A stretch of 64,000 nt of DNA. Origin: an uncultured Eubacteriales bacterium. GTDB taxonomy: Bacteria; Bacillota; Clostridia; Oscillospirales; Acutalibacteraceae. A program made the position numbers and the translations under genes. The stretch spans positions 124,001-188,000 of the forward strand of contig CAKSQO010000002.1 in the NCBI GenBank assembly GCA_934486615.1, written 5' to 3'. Shown here piece by piece: positions 1 through 9,121 of the stretch (within the stretch, counting starts at the first letter, position 1; every line of letters starts with the position of its first letter). The notes below the pieces were generated by a model. It searched no databases. It was given only the letters and a program-made list of their open reading frames with translations, and was not told the DNA's origin.

Positions 1-463
1 TGTCGGTGTCGGCCTTGCCGCTCTCGGTGAGCGTGCGCTTTATGTAGGTGTAGCCGCCCACCGTCTGCATCGCGTTGCCGTCACGGTCGAGGTAGGTCAG
101 CATGTCATAGCCGTCAAAGTGCTCATAAGAAATACCCGCATAGCCGCCCTTACCGAGCATAGGCTCGCCGTTTTCGTCCAGATAGCGCTCGAGTATCAGC
201 TTGCCGTCGGAATTATTCGTCTTTTCAAGCACGGCATAGCCGATGTCGACCGCGACCGTCGCCTGCCCCTTTTTATCCGTATAGACCGTGCGGGTGATGT
301 TGCCCTCGGTCAGCTCGTTTTTTTCGAGCTCGGCGGAGATCGCTCCCGCGTTATGGTTGACCCCGCCAATCGGAATCAACAGCATTAGCGAAGCAACCGT
401 AAAGGCGATAAGGAACGCCGCGGCAATGATATGGCGCAGCGTGCCCGTTTTAGAGTTGAGCAT
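1..463 (-). CDS. Membrane-anchored protein with short tandem repeats (C-terminus outside window)
   Basis: I do not recognise a named family. The ATG at 463 follows an AAAGGA ribosome site (spacing about 7), and the frame stays open to the window edge, so the 3' end is missing. Residues about 10-32 form one strongly hydrophobic segment, which suggests a signal anchor. After it, aromatic/glycine-rich units recur, for example YLDENGEPMLGKGGYAGI and LTYLDRDGNAMQTVGGYTYI. These resemble WG- or YD-like surface repeats, though the assignment is not firm. It lies at the downstream end of the polysaccharide locus, about 120 bases past the truncated ugd, and could be a surface protein or the N-terminal part of a large envelope enzyme. 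Confidence 0.6.
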   Translation of the reverse strand, partial: MLNSKTGTLRHIIAAAFLIAFTVASLMLLIPIGGVNHNAGAISAELEKNELTEGNITRTVYTDKKGQATVAVDIGYAVLEKTNNSDGKLILERYLDENGEPMLGKGGYAGISYEHFDGYDMLTYLDRDGNAMQTVGGYTYIKRTLTESGKADTD

Positions 464-581
464 CTCTTTTTTCCTTTCGCAAACGAACCGACCTCACCCG
501 CTTTGTGAGGCGCGCGGCGGCTGAAATCGGTTCATTCTGAATTTGAAGCTGTGCGTTTGCGCGCGCAAACTGCTTAAAATC

Positions 582-974
582 TCAGTCTCTGCGGAACAGG
601 TCTCGTGTGTACACCTTCTGCTCCACATCGTCAAGGCAGGAGTCGTAGCGATTGGCGATGATCGCCTGACTGCGGCGCTTAAACTCGTCAAGGTCGTTGA
701 CGACCTCGCTGCCGAAGAAGGTTGAGCCGTTCTCGAGCGTCGGCTCATAGATGATGACGGTCGCGCCCTTGGCCTTGATGCGCTTCATTACGCCCTGAAT
801 GGACGACTGGCGGAAGTTGTCTGAGTTCGACTTCATCGTCAGTCGGAACACGCCGACCACGACCTCGTGCTCCTTGCCGGGGTCGTAGTGCTCGTTGACC
901 TCGTAAGCGCCCGCGATCTCAAGCACACGCTCGGCGATAAAGTCCTTGCGCGTGCGGTTGGACTCGACAATGGC
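582..974 (-). pseudogene. ugd: UDP-glucose 6-dehydrogenase, C-terminal fragment
   Basis: About 130 residues match the C-terminal UDP-binding domain of UDP-glucose/nucleotide-sugar dehydrogenases: AIVESNRTRKDFIAERVLE, then GVFRLTMKSNSDNFRQSS, then the ending with VYTRDLFRRD. A full enzyme has about 390 residues, so the whole NAD-binding domain and the catalytic Cys region are missing. Upstream of residue AIVESN the frame runs directly into unrelated sequence that is itself a broken gene (974-1205). The fragment is therefore a deletion or insertion scar, and UDP-glucuronate cannot be made from this copy. It suggests the locus once supplied a uronic acid precursor. An ATG at 1100 opens the frame but lies in the unrelated part. 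Confidence 0.8.
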
Positions 975-1205
975 CCGACCGTGTGCAGAACATAGCAGCT
1001 CGGCCGGTTGTATGCGGGAGTTATCTGCAAGGCGTCTGCCGCAAACACAATGTCGGAGCATCTTCCGGACGTTCTTACCGATCATCAAAGGGAGCACCAA
1101 AGAATTCGACAGCTTTCACCAACAGTTCGTCAATACCTCAGCTCTGTCATATCCGGGTTTCTTCTTCGGTCGGCCGCGCTCCGCTTTTACGGTGTCAGTT
1201 GACAT
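974..1205 (-). pseudogene. Broken GRPKKK-type small HTH-like gene remnant
   Basis: From an ATG at 1205 the frame gives a start with the basic motif ERGRPKKKPGYDRAE and then hits a stop. One base away the reading continues as IDELLVKAVEFFGAPFDDR, and in a third frame as VFAADALQITPA. Read together this resembles the small proteins of Clostridia that begin with GRPKKKP-Y and carry a helix-turn-helix-like core; their function is not established. At least two frameshifts make it non-functional. Its 3' part is fused to the truncated ugd at about 974. The family identification is from memory and moderate; the frameshifts are directly visible. Confidence 0.5.
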
Positions 1206-1383
1206 CACGGAAGCCGTAGGTTCCAAAATACTCTCCCATCATAAATTTCCTAAGCCCAAAGAGTAAATAGAATAAAGAATATGCTTTAGCCGGATAATTA
1301 TCCGTTGCCTGCTGCTCACCACGGAGAGGTAGCACACTTGAGCAGCCCAACCATGTGGCAGAACACATGGCCGTTGTACGGAA

Positions 1384-2571
1384 TCAGTATTTTCTCCAAA
1401 CCATCTTATCGACCACGTTGACATATCCCTGAATGATGCGAACCACCTTCATAGACACTGTCTCGTCCACATAGTCGGGGCAGGGCTTACCCAGAACGCC
1501 CTTCTGCTTCATTTCGATAGCCATATCGGTAGCGTTGAGAAGTTCCCGTGTGGTAATACCGGCCAGGATGAAGTCACCTGATTCCAGTGCTTCGGGACGT
1601 TCCGTACTGGTACGGATGCACACGGCGGCGATGGGATGCCCAATGGACAGGTAGAAGCTGCTCTCCTCGGGCAGCGTGCCGGAGTCGGAGACAATCGCCA
1701 GAGCGTTCATTTGCAGCTTGTTGTAGTCGTTGAAGCCCAGCGGCTCGTTGACACGGACACGAGGGTCAAGTTTGAAGCCACTCTTTTCCAGACGGTGCTT
1801 GCTGCGGGGATGGCAGGAGTAGAGAATGGGCATATCGTACTTTTCCGCCAGTGCGTTAATTGCGGTGAACAGGCTCAGGAAGTTCTTTTCGGAGTCGATA
1901 TTCTCCTCCCGGTGGGCAGACAGCAGAATGTACTTGTCCTTTTCCAGCCCCAGACGCTCTAACACATCGCTTTTCTGAATCTTCTCCAGATTCATATGCA
2001 ATACCTCTGCCATGGGAGAGCCGGTCTGGTAGGTTCGCTCCTTGGGCAGTCCGGTATCCGCCAAATACTTACGGGCGAACTCGGAGTAGCACAGGTTCAC
2101 GTCGGAAATTACGTCCACGATGCGGCGGTTGGTCTCCTCGGGCAGGCACTCGTCCTTGCAGCGGTTGCCGGCCTCCATGTGAAACAGCGGGATGTGCAGC
2201 CGCTTGGCGGAGATGGCGGACAGACAGGAGTTGGTGTCGCCCAGAACCAGATAACCCTCAGGCTGTAATTCGGACAGAAGCTCATAGCTGCGACCCAGGA
2301 TATTCCCACAGGTCACACCCAGATTCTCGCCAACCACGGGCACCAGAATGTCCGGACCATACTCCCCGAAGGTGTTTTTCAGCTCGAAATCCTCCCAGAA
2401 TACGGTGGAGAGGTTTCTGTCCCAGTTTTGATTGTAATAGACCACGCAGCAGTCGAAGTATTCACGGCAGCGCTTGATAACCGCAGCCAGTCGGATGATT
2501 TCCGGACGGGTGCCGCAGCCAATCATGACCTTTGTGCGCCCGTCATTTTTCCATTTAAAATTGTGTTCCAT
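1384..2571 (-). CDS. capG: UDP-N-acetylglucosamine 2-epimerase family, CapG-like (UDP-L-FucNAc formation)
   Basis: The protein has 395 residues and belongs to the non-hydrolysing UDP-GlcNAc 2-epimerase (WecB) superfamily. Visible marks are GCGTRPEIIRLA near the N-terminus, LVLGDTNSCLSA, HMEAGNR, PEETNRRIVD, LLSAHREEN and VSDSGTLPEESSF. In the Staphylococcus CapE-CapF-CapG route, CapG epimerises C2 of UDP-N-acetyl-L-talosamine to give UDP-N-acetyl-L-fucosamine. CapF and CapE homologues lie directly upstream on the same strand, so this specific role is more likely than ManNAc production. It sits 32 bases after capF and is the last intact gene of the cluster. An alternative is a plain WecB/MnaA enzyme. 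Confidence 0.85.
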   Translation of the reverse strand: MEHNFKWKNDGRTKVMIGCGTRPEIIRLAAVIKRCREYFDCCVVYYNQNWDRNLSTVFWEDFELKNTFGEYGPDILVPVVGENLGVTCGNILGRSYELLSELQPEGYLVLGDTNSCLSAISAKRLHIPLFHMEAGNRCKDECLPEETNRRIVDVISDVNLCYSEFARKYLADTGLPKERTYQTGSPMAEVLHMNLEKIQKSDVLERLGLEKDKYILLSAHREENIDSEKNFLSLFTAINALAEKYDMPILYSCHPRSKHRLEKSGFKLDPRVRVNEPLGFNDYNKLQMNALAIVSDSGTLPEESSFYLSIGHPIAAVCIRTSTERPEALESGDFILAGITTRELLNATDMAIEMKQKGVLGKPCPDYVDETVSMKVVRIIQGYVNVVDKMVWRKY

Positions 2572-2603
2572 AATATTCTCCTAAAGTCAACCGGTAGCTA
2601 CTC

Positions 2604-3800
2604 TTACACCGGCTCGAAGAAGGTGTCGGGGTGATTGGGGTCAAAAACCTCGTTACAGGTCATTACCGTCACCAGATTCTCCGTCTCCGACAGGTTGATG
2701 ATGTTATGGGTCCAGCCGGGAATCATGTGGACAGCCTCGATCTTGTCTCCGGAAACCTCAAACTCCACCATTTCTCCGGTGTTGATGTTCCGTTCCTGAA
2801 TCAAGCCGTGACCAGCCACCACGATGAACAGCTCCCACTTGGAGTTGTGCCAGTGCTGCCCCTTGGTGATGCCGGGGCGGCTGATGTTGATGCTCACCTG
2901 ACCGCAGTCGGCGGTATGCACCAGTTCCGTGAAAGAGCCACGGTTATCCACGTTCATCTTCAGGGCATACTTAAACTTGTCCGTTGGCAGATAGGTCAAG
3001 TACAGAGAATACAGCTTCTTGGCAAAAGAGCCGTCGGGCATTTTCGGCATCATAAGCGTAGTCGGCTGTGCCTTGAACTCCTGCAGCAAGTCCACAATCT
3101 CCCCCAGCGTGACCTTATGCGTGACGGGCACGCAGCAGTAGCGACCGTCTGCTTTCAGCACAGTCTCGACCCCGTCAAACCCGCAGTGCTGCTCCCTGCC
3201 CTCGAGCAGGTCGAACATACCCTCGACGAGGTCGTCGATGTAGAGCAGCTCAAGCTCGGTCGAACGGTCGTTGACGGTGAAAGGCTCGTCGTTGGCGACC
3301 GCCCAGCAGAATGTGCTGACGGCGCTGTTGTACTTGGGGCGGCTGTGCCCCATCAGATTCGGGAAACGGTAAACCGCGACCTTGGCACCTGTTTCATCGG
3401 CATAGTCGAAGAACAGCTCCTCGCCCGCCTTTTTGCTGCGGCCGTACTCGCTGTTGCCGAAGCGGCCCGCGAGCGTGGCCTGAATGGAGGACGACAGCAT
3501 TATCGTCGCCTTGTTGCCGTGCTTTTTCAGGCAATCGAGCAGCGCCGACGCAAAGCCGAAGTTGCCCTTCATAAAATCGTCGGGATTTTCGGGGCGGTTG
3601 ACGCCCGCAAGGTTGAACACAAAGTCCGCCTTTTGGCAATAAGCGTCCAGCTCGTCCGCGGTCGAGTCGATGTCGTACTCGTAAATCTCGTCGACCTTGA
3701 TGTTCGGGCGGGTTCTGTTCTTGCCGTCACGGATGTTTTTCAGATTATTGCACAGGGCAGTTCCGACCATGCCCTTTGCGCCTGTTATGAGAATATTCAA
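2604..3800 (-). CDS. capF: CapF-like bifunctional reductase/cupin (UDP-L-FucNAc pathway)
   Basis: It has an N-terminal SDR domain (NILITGAKGMVGTALCNNL, then LAGVNRPEN, SSSIQATL, and YGRSKKAGE as the YxxxK pair) and a C-terminal cupin of about 130 residues (SRPGITKGQHWHNSKWE, VHMIPGWTHNI). This is the Cap5F/FnlB architecture: reduction of the 4-keto sugar to UDP-N-acetyl-L-talosamine, plus a cupin-catalysed C3 epimerisation. I chose TTG at 3800, because GAGG lies 7 bases upstream and the product starts at the Rossmann strand; an in-frame GTG at 3809 is the alternative. With TTG it has 398 residues. Codon style changes near position 3130, within the gene, which hints at a recombinant origin. 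Confidence 0.88.
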   Translation of the reverse strand: MNILITGAKGMVGTALCNNLKNIRDGKNRTRPNIKVDEIYEYDIDSTADELDAYCQKADFVFNLAGVNRPENPDDFMKGNFGFASALLDCLKKHGNKATIMLSSSIQATLAGRFGNSEYGRSKKAGEELFFDYADETGAKVAVYRFPNLMGHSRPKYNSAVSTFCWAVANDEPFTVNDRSTELELLYIDDLVEGMFDLLEGREQHCGFDGVETVLKADGRYCCVPVTHKVTLGEIVDLLQEFKAQPTTLMMPKMPDGSFAKKLYSLYLTYLPTDKFKYALKMNVDNRGSFTELVHTADCGQVSINISRPGITKGQHWHNSKWELFIVVAGHGLIQERNINTGEMVEFEVSGDKIEAVHMIPGWTHNIINLSETENLVTVMTCNEVFDPNHPDTFFEPV

Positions 3801-3810
3801 ACTTTTCACC

Positions 3811-4377
3811 TCAATGCACGGCTGTGCAGTCGGGAATGTCCGCGCCCTGCGGCACGGTGGAATCATTACATACGGTCGAGTTGCCGCCGATACGCGCAAA
3901 GTCGCCGACCGCGGCATTTGTGCGCACGACCGAATTGGTGTAAAGCAGCGCATAGTCGCCGACCGAGCCGCCGCAGTGCACCTCGACGCCCGCGTTCAGG
4001 ATAACTCCGCTGCCGACCTTTGCGCCGTTTTGCACGCAGGCGTGCTGCATTATTATGCAGCCGCAGCCCACTTCGGCGAAGGGGCTGATGTACGCGCTTT
4101 CGGCGATTATATTCGGGAAAGTGAAGCCGAGCGCGGCCGCTTTAGCATACACTTCCGCGCGGAAGCTGTTGTTCCCCACGCCGACGACGAGCAAGCTGTA
4201 CTCCTTGCGCAGCTGCGGCAGATCGGCAACCGAGCCGACCACCGTCAGCCCGTCGATAACACTGCCGACGGGCTTTCCGTCGTCGACAAAGGCGCAGTCG
4301 AACTTCAGCGCCGCCTGCTCCGCCGCCATACGGCCGAAGCCGCCCGCTCCGATCAAAAGCAGCTTCTGCTTAGACAT
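3811..4377 (-). CDS. NeuD/PglD-type sugar O/N-acyltransferase
   Basis: The 188-residue protein has an N-terminal Rossmann-like part (LLLIGAGGFGRMAAEQA) that binds a nucleotide sugar, followed by a left-handed beta-helix of hexapeptide repeats (IIMQHACVQNGAKVGSGVIL and NAGVEVHCGGSVGDYA). This is the layout of PglD and NeuD acetyltransferases. The catalytic His is probably in the CIIMQHACVQN stretch. It overlaps the start of capE by 8 bases and lies 10 bases before capF, so it is translationally coupled to UDP-L-FucNAc synthesis. It may acetylate a 4-amino sugar or a FucNAc-derived intermediate. The acceptor cannot be read from the sequence. Confidence 0.8.
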   Translation of the reverse strand: MSKQKLLLIGAGGFGRMAAEQAALKFDCAFVDDGKPVGSVIDGLTVVGSVADLPQLRKEYSLLVVGVGNNSFRAEVYAKAAALGFTFPNIIAESAYISPFAEVGCGCIIMQHACVQNGAKVGSGVILNAGVEVHCGGSVGDYALLYTNSVVRTNAAVGDFARIGGNSTVCNDSTVPQGADIPDCTAVH

Positions 4378-5416
4378 TCGGAATGCCCTTCAGTGCGTTC
4401 TGGACATATTCGGTGGTCAGGATCTTCTTTACAGTGCCTTCCACGTCCAGGCGGTTGGTATTGTGGCTGGTGTAGGACTCGTCCGCCATGGTATGTACCT
4501 CGCCCTTGACGACGAACTTGTCATAGTTGAGGTCGCGATTATCGGCGGAAACACGGAAATAGTGGCCCATATCCTCGCTGCGCAGGCGCTCCTCGCGGGT
4601 CATCAGCGTCTCAAACAGCTTCTCGCCGTGACGGGTGCCGATGATATTCGTGCCGGTGTCGCCGAACAGCTGCTGGACGGCCTTGGCAAGGTCGCCGATG
4701 GTGGACGCGTCGGCCTTCTGAATGAACAGGTCGCCCGGGTTTGCGTGCTGGAACGCGAACATAACAAGGTCGACCGCCTCGTCAAGGTTCATAAGGAAGC
4801 GGGTCATATTCGGGTCGGTGATGGTGATGGGGCTGCCAGCCTTGATCTGGTCGATGAACAGCGGAATTACGCTGCCGCGGCTGCACATTACGTTGCCGTA
4901 GCGGGTGCAGCAGATGGTCGTGCCGCCGCGCTCGGCCGCTACGCGGGCATTGGCGTAGATGACGTGCTCCATCATCGCCTTGGAAATGCCCATAGCATTG
5001 ATAGGATAAGCGGCCTTATCGGTCGAAAGGCAGACCACGCGCTTGACGCCCGCGTCAATGGCGGCGTGCAGCACGTTATCCGTGCCGATTACGTTGGTCT
5101 GGACCGCCTGCATCGGGAAGAACTCGCACGACGGCACCTGCTTGAGAGCGGCTGCGTGAAAGATGTAGTCGACGCCGGGCATAGCGTCGCGAACGGACTG
5201 CGGATTGCGCACGTCGCCGATGTAGAACTTCACCTTCTTTGCAGTGTCAGGGTGCTTGGCCTGAAGCTCATGACGCATATCGTCCTGCTTTTTCTCATCG
5301 CGCGAGAAAATGCGGATTTCCTTCAGGTCGGAGTCAAGAAAGTGCTTTAAAACCGTCGAGCCAAAAGACCCCGTACCTCCCGTGATCATAAGGGTTGCGT
5401 TATTGAATGTAGACAT
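4370..5416 (-). CDS. capE: CapE-like UDP-GlcNAc 4,6-dehydratase/5-epimerase
   Basis: This extended SDR protein has 348 residues. The NAD-binding loop GGTGSFG is at 13-19, and the active-site line is S131...M142-x3-K146 (STDKAAYPIN, AMGISKAMME). Met in place of the usual Tyr is typical of the CapE/WbpM class. The conserved YGNV segment and RHGEKLFETL follow. The enzyme starts UDP-L-FucNAc synthesis by converting UDP-GlcNAc to a 4-keto-6-deoxy sugar with C5 inversion. It begins 2 bases after the flippase stop and overlaps the acyltransferase. With capF and capG it completes the three-enzyme set. The FlaA1/PglF dehydratases are the closest alternatives. Confidence 0.9.
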   Translation of the reverse strand: MSTFNNATLMITGGTGSFGSTVLKHFLDSDLKEIRIFSRDEKKQDDMRHELQAKHPDTAKKVKFYIGDVRNPQSVRDAMPGVDYIFHAAALKQVPSCEFFPMQAVQTNVIGTDNVLHAAIDAGVKRVVCLSTDKAAYPINAMGISKAMMEHVIYANARVAAERGGTTICCTRYGNVMCSRGSVIPLFIDQIKAGSPITITDPNMTRFLMNLDEAVDLVMFAFQHANPGDLFIQKADASTIGDLAKAVQQLFGDTGTNIIGTRHGEKLFETLMTREERLRSEDMGHYFRVSADNRDLNYDKFVVKGEVHTMADESYTSHNTNRLDVEGTVKKILTTEYVQNALKGIPNV

Positions 5417-5418
5417 TT

Positions 5419-6831
5419 TTATTTCCTTCTTTCTATAATTGTCGTAATTTTATCATACAAAATACTATTCCTTAGTTTTTTGTATGCGACAGCAATGACA
5501 AGCAGTACAATAACAAATGACAAAATCATTCTATACTCAAAAGATGACAATTCAATCACTATTTGAAAAGCAATCAGCGCCATTATTATCAAAGAGTACC
5601 TGTCTATAAAGCCTTTTTCCATTTGCTTTTTTGCAAGCAATGCACGAATAAGCCAAACGCATACATAGCTGACAAGCGTTGCAAATGCAGCTCCATACAA
5701 ACCATAGCCCGGAATAAGAATAATATTTAGCACTATATTCACACACGCTGCTGCCAAGGTTGAATATAATAAAACGCTCGTCTTTTTTGTTGCAGTATAT
5801 ATCGTACCAATAAGAGATGACAGTGAATTAAAAACAAATGAAAAAATCAGAATACAGCCAACCATCCAGGCGCTATAAAAATCATTTTTGTATAGAACAA
5901 CCGCTAAATACTTAGATGCAAAAATAAGTAATGAGGCAGCCACAAGCAGTACCATCATAACGCTTGTATATACAGTTTTAAAAAATTTCGACCCATCTTT
6001 TTTTTTGAACTCGTCAAATATTGATATTTGAAAAGCCGAAACAAACAGAGACATAACCATCGTCAGCAGAGTAGGAATTTTATACGCAATCGAGTATAAT
6101 CCAACTTCTGCAGATGACAAAAACCATAGTATTACATATTTATCCGACGAGTCACTTACCCACCAACTTATGGAGTTCGGGATCATGGGGACGGAAAAAC
6201 GCAACATATCTTTATATACATTGCTCGGTATCGAAAGCGGATTGACTAAATATGTCCACAATTTGTTATAAATGATAATTATGAACGATACAAGCAGATG
6301 TGACATCGTTGCCGCCAGAAGATATCCAATAATTCCGTAATTTCTAATAACCAGAAAATAAATATTCAAACTCAAGGTTGTCACTGTGCTAATAACACCC
6401 ATTATTGAATATTGTGTCACCTTATTAATTCCCTTCAGGAACTGAATTAACACTGTATGCAAATTCATCACAAAGAAGAAAATAACTATCCAGATTCTAT
6501 ACTTCGCTATTGAACTGACAAAGGAAAATAATGGTGACAGCAGGATAAGAACTCCGCTCCCCAGCACAACTAACGTTATACCGATAGTAAGTACATATCG
6601 ATTGTCGTAATCATTGTCTATTGCGAAACGCAGGATAGCTTCAGATATTACAAGCGTAAGAAACGGTGTCAACAGTGTAACGGTTGTCACAATTATATCG
6701 TAAATTCCATATTCTTCTGTAGAAAGAATCGACGTATATAATGGTATAAGAAGGAAGCTGAGTATCTTACTGGAAAACTGGCCGATTGTCATTGCAGCTG
6801 TATTGGATAGGAGTCTTTTGTATTTATTCAA
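5419..6831 (-). CDS. wzx: Wzx-type polysaccharide repeat-unit flippase
   Basis: The 470-residue protein is almost entirely hydrophobic, with about 12-14 predicted membrane segments. It starts NKYKRLLSNTAAMTIGQFSS and has the LLIPLYTSILSTEEYGIYDI motif typical of the MOP/Wzx exporters that move lipid-linked repeat units across the membrane. The region is notably AT-rich compared with the flanking capE and priming-transferase genes, which is usual for serotype-specific cassettes and suggests horizontal transfer. It overlaps the upstream pyruvyl-transferase gene by 4 bases (ATGA). Its context with a Wzy-like protein and glycosyltransferases indicates a Wzx/Wzy-dependent capsule or exopolysaccharide. 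Confidence 0.88.
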   Translation of the reverse strand: MNKYKRLLSNTAAMTIGQFSSKILSFLLIPLYTSILSTEEYGIYDIIVTTVTLLTPFLTLVISEAILRFAIDNDYDNRYVLTIGITLVVLGSGVLILLSPLFSFVSSIAKYRIWIVIFFFVMNLHTVLIQFLKGINKVTQYSIMGVISTVTTLSLNIYFLVIRNYGIIGYLLAATMSHLLVSFIIIIYNKLWTYLVNPLSIPSNVYKDMLRFSVPMIPNSISWWVSDSSDKYVILWFLSSAEVGLYSIAYKIPTLLTMVMSLFVSAFQISIFDEFKKKDGSKFFKTVYTSVMMVLLVAASLLIFASKYLAVVLYKNDFYSAWMVGCILIFSFVFNSLSSLIGTIYTATKKTSVLLYSTLAAACVNIVLNIILIPGYGLYGAAFATLVSYVCVWLIRALLAKKQMEKGFIDRYSLIIMALIAFQIVIELSSFEYRMILSFVIVLLVIAVAYKKLRNSILYDKITTIIERRK

Positions 6832-7937
6832 TCAGTATCACCTCCCAGAGCTTCTCTCAAAAAGCTCTTAGAAGAAATCTCAATTTTTCTTAAGCCGTCT
6901 TCAATCGCTTCATAATCGATATGTTCAAAGTTCAATTCGCACTCATTTGCTCCCGCAATGCGGTTCATCAATCCTATTTCGTTTAGTAAGTCAATAACAC
7001 GGCTTGTTCTTGTCCGAGGTAAAACCACGTTGAAATCTTTTTTGTAAATCAGCGAAAACGCTGTACCGTGAAACGAATTTGTGAGAATATAATCAGCATT
7101 CTTTATAAGCGATAAAAATTCAGTCGGTCCTGCATCTCGTATTTCATATGATTTCTTCTTCGAGTAACTTATAAATCCGACAAGCATTCGAACTTTGAGA
7201 TTTTTTTCTTTCGCAATTCTAAACGCAAGCTTTTCCATTTCCTCATCCTTCTGCAATTCATACACGAGAATATACGGATCAGTTTTTTGCGACTTATCTT
7301 GCAATAAGGTATTATACTCGTTGGCAGAAAGCAGGAAAGTTGGATCCAATGTACAGGTGTTTTTAACACCATTTTCTTGAAGAAACACAGAGAGACTTTT
7401 TTCTCTTACTCCCACATAATCCAGTTTACCGGTATATTTAATTAAATCACTAGTCTGGGCTTCGGATAAAGCAGAAACATCCCCACAACTTGCAGCATAT
7501 GCCACATTAGTTTTCCCTTTAATAAGTTTTGACTGTCCAAAAAATTCTGCTTGAAAGCCACCTGTAATATCTGGATTCCATATTTGATCGCTGCCAAGTA
7601 TCACAGCATCATATATGTAGGTCATATCGTATGGAATCACCGATAGATTACGCTTTTTAAACTCTTGGAATCGTAGGTACTTTCTTCTATAACCTTTTTC
7701 AAAGTACAAAGACATCATCATTTTCTTGTAAATTGATGCGAGCTTTTTTTTGCTTCTACAAGCAGTTTTTATAAACTCAGCCGGCTCAAACTCAGAGCCA
7801 TTTCCTTTACATTGAAAGTCCATAATATCGACATGGTAGCCAAGGTTTTTTTCAATATAATGAGCCATGGCATATGTTTGAAGAACTGCACCGTAATTAG
7901 GAACATTATGGAACGTAAAAATACACGCTTTTTTCAC
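6828..7937 (-). CDS. Polysaccharide pyruvyl transferase family protein
   Basis: The 369-residue protein carries the PF04230 signature: CIFTFHNVPNYGAVLQTYA at the start, VILGSDQIWNPDITGGF, YAASCGDVS in the middle and ADYILTNSFHGTAFSLIYKK near the C-terminus. Family members transfer pyruvate ketals from phosphoenolpyruvate onto sugars, or act as glycosyltransferase-like enzymes. Such proteins in gut Clostridia are often part of capsule loci. It is coupled by 4-base overlaps to wzx and to the upstream glycosyltransferase. A second, divergent member lies at 13846-14904, so two different residues or linkages may be modified. The substrate is unknown. Confidence 0.82.
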   Translation of the reverse strand: MKKACIFTFHNVPNYGAVLQTYAMAHYIEKNLGYHVDIMDFQCKGNGSEFEPAEFIKTACRSKKKLASIYKKMMMSLYFEKGYRRKYLRFQEFKKRNLSVIPYDMTYIYDAVILGSDQIWNPDITGGFQAEFFGQSKLIKGKTNVAYAASCGDVSALSEAQTSDLIKYTGKLDYVGVREKSLSVFLQENGVKNTCTLDPTFLLSANEYNTLLQDKSQKTDPYILVYELQKDEEMEKLAFRIAKEKNLKVRMLVGFISYSKKKSYEIRDAGPTEFLSLIKNADYILTNSFHGTAFSLIYKKDFNVVLPRTRTSRVIDLLNEIGLMNRIAGANECELNFEHIDYEAIEDGLRKIEISSKSFLREALGGDTD

Positions 7938-9121
7938 TTAATCTCCTCCAAATACAAGCTTTCATATGCTGTCGCCATCACCTTATCAGAATACGTATAT
8001 TCTGCCTCAAGTGCTATTTGGTTTGAATGAATATCCTTATAATTAATCCACTTGTTCCTTATTATGTCTGCCAGTTTCTTAACATCGCCAAATTCAACAA
8101 ATTGTGTATGATCAGAAAGCGCAATGCTCTCGGATCCGCCATTTTTAAACCCCACAACCGGAGTTCCGCAAAGCAACGCCTCTGCAACAGTCATTCCATA
8201 TGTTTCTCTCCGACTTAGTGTTAACACCAAGTCTGCCTTGCGGTAGAAATCAGCTAATTCATTCTTATCATTCACGGATCCAATTATTCGAACATTATCC
8301 TCTTCTACCTTTTTGCTTGCTGTTCTTCCGACAACTTCAAATCGTATTTTTTCATTTTTCAGGAGCCTTGCCAGTTCCAGCAAATAAAATCCACCCTTGC
8401 TGTCCTTGTCTGCAGTGTTGAAATCAGCTGTAACAAACAAAACTGTACGCCAATCGTCCTCCTTCAAAAATCTCTTTTCAAAGAAGATGCTTGCATCTAT
8501 TCCATTCATTATGCAGCGTTGCTGCACTCCCGAAAATATTGGCGATTCCAGCGCTCTCTTATTTTGCCATGGGGAGACAGATACCGCATAACACTGTTTA
8601 GCTCCGGCAAACGCCTTTTTCATTTTCTTCCAAGCGTTTGCCGTTGTGTCTCTCCATGTATTTGCCGCAAACCTTAGCTGAGGACAGTTTCCGCAACCGG
8701 ATTTCCACTTTTCACAATTGAATGCATGGCTGCACGATCCGGTATAAAAAAACTCTGCATGATTGGTAACGATAAAAGGAATCTTATTCTGTTTAAGATA
8801 TCTCAATAAAGAGTATATATTGACAACATTGCAATTTGCCGAGTGGATATGAATAACGTTTGGTTTCTCTTTTTCAATAATCCGTTTAATTTTAAGAGTT
8901 GAAACAGGAGCAAATCCGTACTGATAGCCCAAAACATACGCTACACGTTTGTATACTCCCAGTTCATGCGGTACACACACACCATACGTCTTCAGCTTCT
9001 CGTGTTGCTTAGTAATATAAGGGGCACATAAAATATGCTCGAAATCGCTATATTTTGCAATGCTGTCAATTATTGCACCTGTGCTCCCATAATCGGCACA
9101 ATTAATATGCAGAACTTTCAT
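7934..9121 (-). CDS. GT4-family glycosyltransferase
   Basis: The 395-residue protein has a GT-B fold. It contains the N-terminal phrase INCADYGSTGAIIDSIA, a Cys-rich loop (CSHAFNCEKWKSGCGNCPQL) seen in WcaC-like capsule transferases, and the C-terminal nucleotide-sugar E-x7-E line RRETYGMTVAEALLCGTPVV. It should add one sugar to a lipid-linked repeat unit at the inner face of the membrane. Its start overlaps the end of the Wzy-like gene by 20 bases and its end overlaps the pyruvyl-transferase gene by 4, so it is part of one transcript. The sugar it transfers cannot be inferred. The region is AT-rich. Confidence 0.85.
   Translation of the reverse strand: MKVLHINCADYGSTGAIIDSIAKYSDFEHILCAPYITKQHEKLKTYGVCVPHELGVYKRVAYVLGYQYGFAPVSTLKIKRIIEKEKPNVIHIHSANCNVVNIYSLLRYLKQNKIPFIVTNHAEFFYTGSCSHAFNCEKWKSGCGNCPQLRFAANTWRDTTANAWKKMKKAFAGAKQCYAVSVSPWQNKRALESPIFSGVQQRCIMNGIDASIFFEKRFLKEDDWRTVLFVTADFNTADKDSKGGFYLLELARLLKNEKIRFEVVGRTASKKVEEDNVRIIGSVNDKNELADFYRKADLVLTLSRRETYGMTVAEALLCGTPVVGFKNGGSESIALSDHTQFVEFGDVKKLADIIRNKWINYKDIHSNQIALEAEYTYSDKVMATAYESLYLEEIK

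Noticed and set aside
2631..4004. 457-codon open frame on the plus strand opposite capF
   Set aside because: It is the shadow of capF in GC-rich sequence; it has no ribosome site and no recognisable domain.
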